Assembly: GCA_947034895.1 (NCBI GenBank)
Contig: OX344762.1
Coordinates: forward strand, 9,305,501 to 9,369,500
DNA length: 64,000 nucleotides
Direction of reading: 5' to 3'
Source: Rhytidiadelphus loreus
Taxonomy: Eukaryota; Streptophyta; Bryopsida; Hypnales; Hylocomiaceae
Numbering within the stretch: the first letter of the stretch is position 1; each line of letters opens with the position of its first letter. Position numbers and translations under genes: made by a program. The notes under the pieces were generated by a model. That model did not search any database, was not told the DNA's origin, and saw nothing but the letters and a program-made list of their open reading frames with translations. Of the stretch, positions 58,177 through 64,000 are shown in pieces.

Positions 58177-59488
58177 TAACATTGAACACTTTAGAATTCC
58201 TAATGAAACTATTCCATGAAAATCTCATTCAATATGAGTGTGATTAACACATAAGGTAGCAAGACCCATAACCGTCAAATTAAGCAATTCAACATAGTTG
58301 GAGGCACTTTTTTCTAGAAAAAATATTTTTTTAATATTAGCAACTGAAAATCATGAATTTTTTTAAAAAGAATTAGAATTTTTGGATAAGGCATCTAATT
58401 TCTGTGAATTTTCAAAGTAGAACTCACTAAGGCACCCTAAACCACACTCTACTAAAGTTGCCTTGATTGTAGTTCCAAAATCTAAAAAAATTAGAGCCTA
58501 CCAACTACAATTAAGAATTGGCACGGTTTCAAAGTACATTTGGAGACACTTTAAGGGAACTCTACTATCAAAGTATGGGTACACTAATGGTTATGGGTGT
58601 TGCTACCTTATGGCTTCAAAGCTTAGAGTTAAATGAACTATTAATTCTATCTTCATATTGTACAATTTTCAGTTTGTTGAACCTACTAAGGTAAATCTTC
58701 CTATTCATACAATGTGACAATTTTTCCACTTTTAGTTGATGTCTTACATTTACATTTAGTTTGTTTTTATATATACACTACAAGTACCATGGCACAATTT
58801 TAGTGGACTGCCTTTCATCATAGATTTTCTTGAATATGTCCATTTTATCACCCATATGAAATTATTTGTCTACATCTATACTCATCATATTATGAAAAAT
58901 TTGCATGACTTCTATTTGTCAAGGCTAACTTATTAATAAAAATTCCTATTATATGATGTTTTTACATACCCTAATTTATATATATTAGAGTGTGTAGCAT
59001 TTCATGAACCTTATAGTAGCTCTAAAAATTATATAAAATTTGCCCCCTTTGAATTAAATGAACCCTATCTTTTAACTCATGTAGTTTTCTAAAAACCGTA
59101 AGTGTTCCCCCCGGGAATGGAATTCTTGAGTACTAATTTTAATTTATATACCTCATCATTCTCATGTGCGTTGTTGTACATCCTAGTGATCCTATCACAG
59201 TACCACCTCATATGCATATAAATATATAATGAACTCCCATTTCTACTCTCAAATGCAAAACATGATGATACATTATTGCTTAGATACATGATGACATGAT
59301 GACACATTTTTGCTTAGAAGAGCATCAAGCATGTTTATTTCACGGTTGCTACAAATTTCATACATAAAGATACGGACATATGGTGAAAATCTTGTAATAT
59401 GCAATTTGGTCTTTCTTCCATCATGACAATTGTAATATTGTATGACTTCTATGAATTTATGAATGTGTAGTAAACAAAGTAGCAAACA
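58177..59488. other. AT-rich interior of the hAT element, no gene seen
   Basis: Only short open frames (for example minus 59089-59307), without motifs. Confidence 0.5.
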
Positions 59489-60174
59489 ACTAATTATGTT
59501 TGAATTGATTTTCTAGAGTTTGATATACACAAAAAGCTTAGAATCATTCCGTTTTGATCAATGAGTCAAAAATTATGAGGATTTTTTGTTTGCAGGCAGT
59601 TTTGGATTTCCTACTCTAAATTAAATTTTGACATCCTTTATCTTATCCAATTTTCAATATTTTTGGACAAAAATAAAATTATAGGATGTAGATACATTAT
59701 TACAACATTTCGACCATTGGGATTGGAAATTTTCAATTCCATATTTAAATTGTAAATAATTTAGTATTTTTAATCATTCTCTAGTACTACCTACTTACTA
59801 TTTTTTTCCTATATGTTGTACTATTCCAAATGATCTGAAATTTTTCAAGCATGTGGTCAACTTGTCTAGGAAAACAAATCCAAAGAAGTACCACCATTTA
59901 GGTCATTTTTTCATAGAAATGTGAGCTTGTGAAGTGCAGCTGCCCTGCTTTTTGCAAGGTCAAAAAATGATTTTAGTTAATTTGAATGCTTATATCTTGC
60001 AATCCACTCGGTGGAAATGTCTGAAATTTTTACCACATGTTTTTAATACTATATAATACAACATCCTATGGTTAGATATGTCAAAAGAAGTTTTTTTCAA
60101 AATTTTGGTAGTTGTATTAGAAATGGCAGTTTTGGAGAGTTTTTGGTGAAAACATAGTGACGGTCCTTTAAGGG
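59489..60174. mobile_element. TTAA-flanked element, copy C, left-truncated
   Basis: Aligns with 12003-12670 of copy B, sharing TTGATTTTCTAGA, TTTTGATCAATGAG and a TAGGATGTAGAT.TTATTACAA block. It ends at GGTCCTTTAAGGG followed by TTAA (60175-60178). Its left third is missing or unrecognisable. It lies inside the hAT element, close to its right end. Confidence 0.6.
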
Positions 60175-60283
60175 TTAAAAAAAGTCAACTTAGTGTTGAC
60201 CACATCGGACGGGCGAGACCTCTATCGGACGGGCGAACCAGATGAACGGACAAACCGGACGTCCGTCCGATATGACAACCTTG

Positions 60284-63200
60284 ATTATAGACTAGATAAC
60301 GAACAAGAAAAGGAAACTCATTTCTGCAAAAACAGTTACTTCCCGAGAAAACTGATTATCGTAAAGATAATATAAGCCAAGAGCTACGGCCAGCTCATTG
60401 TAGCTTGGTGGCTCGATATGGCTCAGATCGCCATACTGCCCAAAGACGGTACTATGAATAGATCATTCCCTGGAAAAAGCTTTGGGAAAATAATCACAAC
60501 TAAACTTGAACCAGAGTACTAGAATATACAACAGAGAATATGACTTTGAGCCGAAAAAGGTCCAAGCGTAGACAGGTTGCAGACAAACAGTATCTTCCAC
60601 CATTATAAGTATCGTTTTGGAGATTTTTTTGAAAAAATCCCGAGAGGTGGTAATCCTCACCTGTATCCATGCCACCCAACAGACTTGTTAGTATGCCAAT
60701 TGACGTGTATGAGGTGTCTACACATTACCACTACTTGTTATCGTAATTTGCAAGAGAATAAATCCAAAAATACACACAATTACTCGTAACTATAATCCAA
60801 GCAAACATTCCAAAAAAGTTTTGCCTATAGAATTACGCAACACCTGTTGGCCGCCGTTTTGGGACCCAAGCACCATGTTTGTCACACCCTCTTGCAGATA
60901 CTCACAAGTCTGAAAAAAAATGACGCTAGGCAGCCGCCTTCTTGTGAAGGCCCGACTACCTCAGAACTGCCTAATAACCCAAGTGTACATAACAACAAGA
61001 GGTTCTACGTGAAAATATATTTTTCAAAAAAAAAGGAACGTCACCCAGTTGGTGATCTGGGGGAAAAAAGGTACTCTGGATGTAAATAACAAGCCAATAA
61101 CCTGTCTAATTAGGTAGTAGTTATTTTCACAATTAAGGCTTAAGCCCCTAATCAACCGTCATTTAGTTTTACACTTACTCAGCTTGAAGCCAAGAGATAA
61201 CTATTGCTATAACTCCCTGCTGTGTCCCAACCCCTGGCATTGACAGTGTCTCAACTCCTATTGCCTTAAGGTTAAGTCTATAAAGAATAAAGGATACATA
61301 AAGGGCATTATTAGACAAGGCTAACTTGTTCCGTATTAGTGCAGACTAACCATGTACTTATATGCTATATAGCAATATAAAATAGTAGAAAATAGTCTAA
61401 AAAAACATATATAAATATATGTATATCTATGTTTAAGGGAATATACACCTTTGCATATTTTTTCAGCAATAGACAATTTTCCAAAGCATAGGAGTTAAGC
61501 TATGGAATTAAAGTCTAAAAAAAGAAAAACCTTCCTGGAGTCCAAGACTGACTTCAAATCACAGCTTCAAAGCCCAGAACTCAATAAAGAAGACGTACCG
61601 AGGTTGGTGGCACAGTCCAGAAAGTGAAGGCATCATCATCTCGTTTACATTCCTGATTGGGAAAGTGTGGCAATTCTACATCTTCAAGATTAAGAATAGA
61701 TTGAGGTCAAAATTCTATTCTCGAAATTCATTGTAAAATTTTAGGAAAGCGTGGTGGTCTTCCAACGCAATGTTCCCACCTCCACAAGATTTCTGACAGT
61801 CTAAACTAGTTCAGCACTCAGTAGAATCAACCTAGAATGTGAATCACAAGCTAACTAAGTGAAACTACAGGAATTCGGGATTTAAGCTGAGTGAGCTATT
61901 ACGTTCTTCACAACGAGGCCAATGGCATAGAGACACAAATTAATCGTCAAGCTTCTCACCCAGAATTTGTGGATCGGAGTGAAACGTCGAGAGAGGGTAT
62001 TGTAGTATATGAAGAGGTGAAATTTCCTCTGGGAGACGTATCAATGGGAAATTTACATATTGATGTGAGCGTCTGCGAACACTGATACGGACACAATCAA
62101 CTCGCATGTGTAGTACACAATTTTTATTCTGGAACAGTGCGCATTGCGTTATCCTCACTACACTTGGGAGTCGGGAATATTTGGAGAGACGAAACCACAC
62201 AGGCCAAAATCTGTCACACACTCTCTGTGGTATGTTCACTAGTACCGTTCCCAAAATAAACGCTGATGTATATTTTCTTCCCGTCTGGCCGTATATAAGT
62301 CTCCTCATGCACGTCTTCGTAATCGCCTTGCGCCACTCTTTCGAGCATTTCCCTCTCATTTAGCCTGTAGATAACGATTCAATTGATGTTTATAAAACAG
62401 GTCAATGGAAGGAACATTTCCTTGCTGCAAGCACATTGGTATCGCTCAGACAACAATTGCAAACTACAGTGGACGAGAGCAAGAATCGCAAGTGAAGACA
62501 AGCATGATTCACATCAGTTTCACTCGAGACATCGAGCACCAGTAAAATTGTGCCGACAGTCAAATGTCTCACTTCTTCACTTTCTCTACAGCAGGTTTCG
62601 CCGAGAGCGATTCCAAGGCTCGATTTGACTGGAAAAGGTACGAAGGTCTGTTGAAAGTGGGAACTGGGCATGAAGGCATCATCGCCTCGATTTCAGTCTA
62701 TGAGTGGGGCTGCGTCGATTCTAGGTCTTTCACGAGCTCTTATTAGTCAGTCAAGATCCTCAAATCTGGATATGAGAACACAAAACTTTGAACAATGTCT
62801 GTCAATTTTGAAGGACGCATCGATGGTCGTGCGGTGTAAGTTTCTCAACGACACCAAGCCACTTACAATCCTTAATTGTGAAGTACTCGTACTCAGAAGA
62901 ATCAACTTAGGATGTGGAACAGAATCTATGTGAGCCCTGCAGCAGTTTATCGCTTCCAACCGCTTCACCACGATCCCTATGATCGCAAACTAATTGTTTA
63001 TGAGCCTCACTCATGAAATGCTGACTTGTTGACTGTAATTGCTACAGAGAATATTCCAATCCAACTAAAAAAAATTCGTACTGAAGTCGGTTCAAATATA
63101 GATTCGCAGAGAACTCAACACGAACTCTAAACTGCTCTGGAATACGGAATCGACAATGTTTTTAAATGCGGAAAGAGCACGGATTCCAGAATACTTCCAA

Positions 63201-63666
63201 ATACGAATTCGCTTACACTTGCAAATGCACTATCGAATACAGATTATCCGAAAGTGCCTACAGTCGCACGTGCCTGTGCCGCGAATACTCGACTCAAATA
63301 CTTGCCTCACGAATGTCCTTCCGGAAATGGCGCAGAGTAGTCGACAAGAAACCGGCAACGACGAGACTTCCCTGTCTATTACATTTGAACAAATTAACTG
63401 GCGTTCCAGCAGGAAAGTAAGTATCCCTCGGACAATTGAGAAAACAACAAGACCAGCAATCCGGGAACATCACAAAAGTCGACGAACATGCTCATACCAA
63501 CCCCACAGCAAATATGCACTCATACACCAAGACAGAAAGTCCAAGCCCTCGGACCAACCCACAACCATGCCCCGTTCCCATTCAATCGTACAAGACATTG
63601 AACATTCCTCGAAAATGGTGGTGTTCATAAACACCAGTTCAGTAGTGACCCAACAGAGCAAAGATC
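60284..63666 (-). other. Arm 2 body, mirror of arm 1
   Basis: Reverse complement of 39792-39184 and then of 28257-25490. It carries the same decayed direct repeats and the H1 C-terminal fragment (about 62569-62615). It holds no gene that arm 1 lacks. The junction near 60900 is uninterrupted. Confidence 0.85.
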
Positions 63667-64000
63667 TCACTTCTTCGCTTTCTTCGCAGAAGGTTTCGCC
63701 GAGGGGGACTTGGCCGCAGACTTCGGCGCCTTCGCCTTCACGGTCTTCGGACCCTTCTTCGGCGTCACCATCTTGCGCACAGTCGGAGGCTTCCGACCTG
63801 CTGCGGGCTTCTTCGCCGCCACTGCTGGAGCGGCCTTCTTCGCGGGGGCTGCAGCTTTCGCCTTCTTCACGGCTGGGGCCGTCTTCTTCGCAGGAGCCGC
63901 TACTTTCACTTTCTTAGCTGGAGGAGCACTCGTCTTACCCACGGCCTTGCGCTTCGTCACTGTAGTGGGCTTCGCCACCTTAGTCGCCTTCGCACTGGAC
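63667..64000 (-). CDS. Second histone H1 copy, C-terminal part, cut by window end
   Basis: The last 110 residues of H1, from SSAKATKVAKPTTVTKRKAV to the KKAKK end and a TGA at 63667-63669, identical at protein level to the H1 at 24299-25489 over the visible part. The 5' part, intron and promoter lie beyond the window, so I cannot say whether this copy is intact. It faces the first H1 gene (convergent orientation across about 38 kb). Confidence 0.9.
   Translation of the reverse strand, partial: SSAKATKVAKPTTVTKRKAVGKTSAPPAKKVKVAAPAKKTAPAVKKAKAAAPAKKAAPAVAAKKPAAGRKPPTVRKMVTPKKGPKTVKAKAPKSAAKSPSAKPSAKKAKK

Larger units (their letters stand above)
54095..60283. mobile_element. 6.2-kb non-autonomous hAT-type element
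   Basis: Left end CAGGGTTGTCATATCGG and right end, reverse-complemented, CAAGGTTGTCATATCGG, then GACGG in both (about 21 bp, one mismatch). The 8-bp duplication ATTATAGA lies at 54087-54094 and 60284-60291, and arm 1 has the single empty site at 39792-39799. CA(G/A)GG ends with 8-bp duplications are the hAT pattern. Subterminal GGACGG/GTCCG motifs occur at both ends. I find no hAT transposase frame. The interior is minisatellite, direct repeats and AT-rich filler with nested elements. Confidence 0.9.
53789..64000 (-). repeat. Inverted duplication, arm 2 (holds a 6.2-kb hAT element)
   Basis: Reverse complement of arm 1. It consists of 53789-54094, then the inserted element, then 60284-64000, where it leaves the window inside H1. 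It preserves the site that is empty of the 10.9-kb transposon (junction near 60900). Differences from arm 1 include one fewer C in a run and a few substitutions. Confidence 0.95.

Overview
The window looks like nuclear DNA of a streptophyte, most likely a land plant with a large, repeat-rich genome. The evidence is a plant-style linker histone H1 whose single intron splits the globular domain, CACTA, hAT and SWIM-finger Mutator-like elements, a decayed plant-type LINE, and only one clearly intact host gene in 64 kb. I cannot fix the species. A non-seed plant is a guess. I found no rRNA, tRNA, CRISPR or prokaryotic operon signals.

Layout. 1-15 kb: AT-rich repeat debris. It holds two blocks of a decayed Lys/Glu-rich reading frame on the minus strand (0.44-0.96 and 7.08-8.66 kb), a 217-bp CACTA-type MITE, and copies of a ~550-bp dispersed repeat and of a ~920-bp TTAA-flanked element. 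15.0-18.2 kb: a 3.1-kb CACTA-type element with both ends and a 3-bp target duplication. 18.2-23.6 kb: AT-rich, with a second TTAA-flanked element and one small pseudogene fragment. 23.8-25.5 kb: the histone H1 gene with a TATA box and an E2F-type site. 25.2-28.3 plus 39.2-40.1 kb form arm 1 of a large inverted duplication, and 53.8-54.1 plus 60.3-64.0 kb form arm 2. Arm 2 carries the end of a second, convergent H1 gene that runs off the window. The 13.7-kb spacer (40.1-53.8 kb) holds a Mutator-like pseudogene, a CACTA-like terminus with palindromic subterminal repeats, minisatellites and a LINE whose in-frame stops are all TAG or TGA.

The two arms are almost identical but each carries an insertion the other lacks, so each arm supplies the empty site for the other. 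Arm 1 holds a 10.9-kb DNA transposon (28258-39179; 4-bp duplication GAGT, ~26-bp inverted termini). It encodes a spliced transposase with a D/D/D-type core and, convergently, a coiled-coil/Cys-His finger protein plus a further exon. Arm 2 holds a 6.2-kb hAT-type element (54095-60283; 8-bp duplication ATTATAGA) with GC-rich minisatellites and no transposase. Both insertions therefore postdate the inverted duplication.

The best candidate for something undescribed is the 10.9-kb two-gene transposon. Its termini, duplication, transposase and accessory gene can all be defined here, but I could not assign it to a named superfamily.
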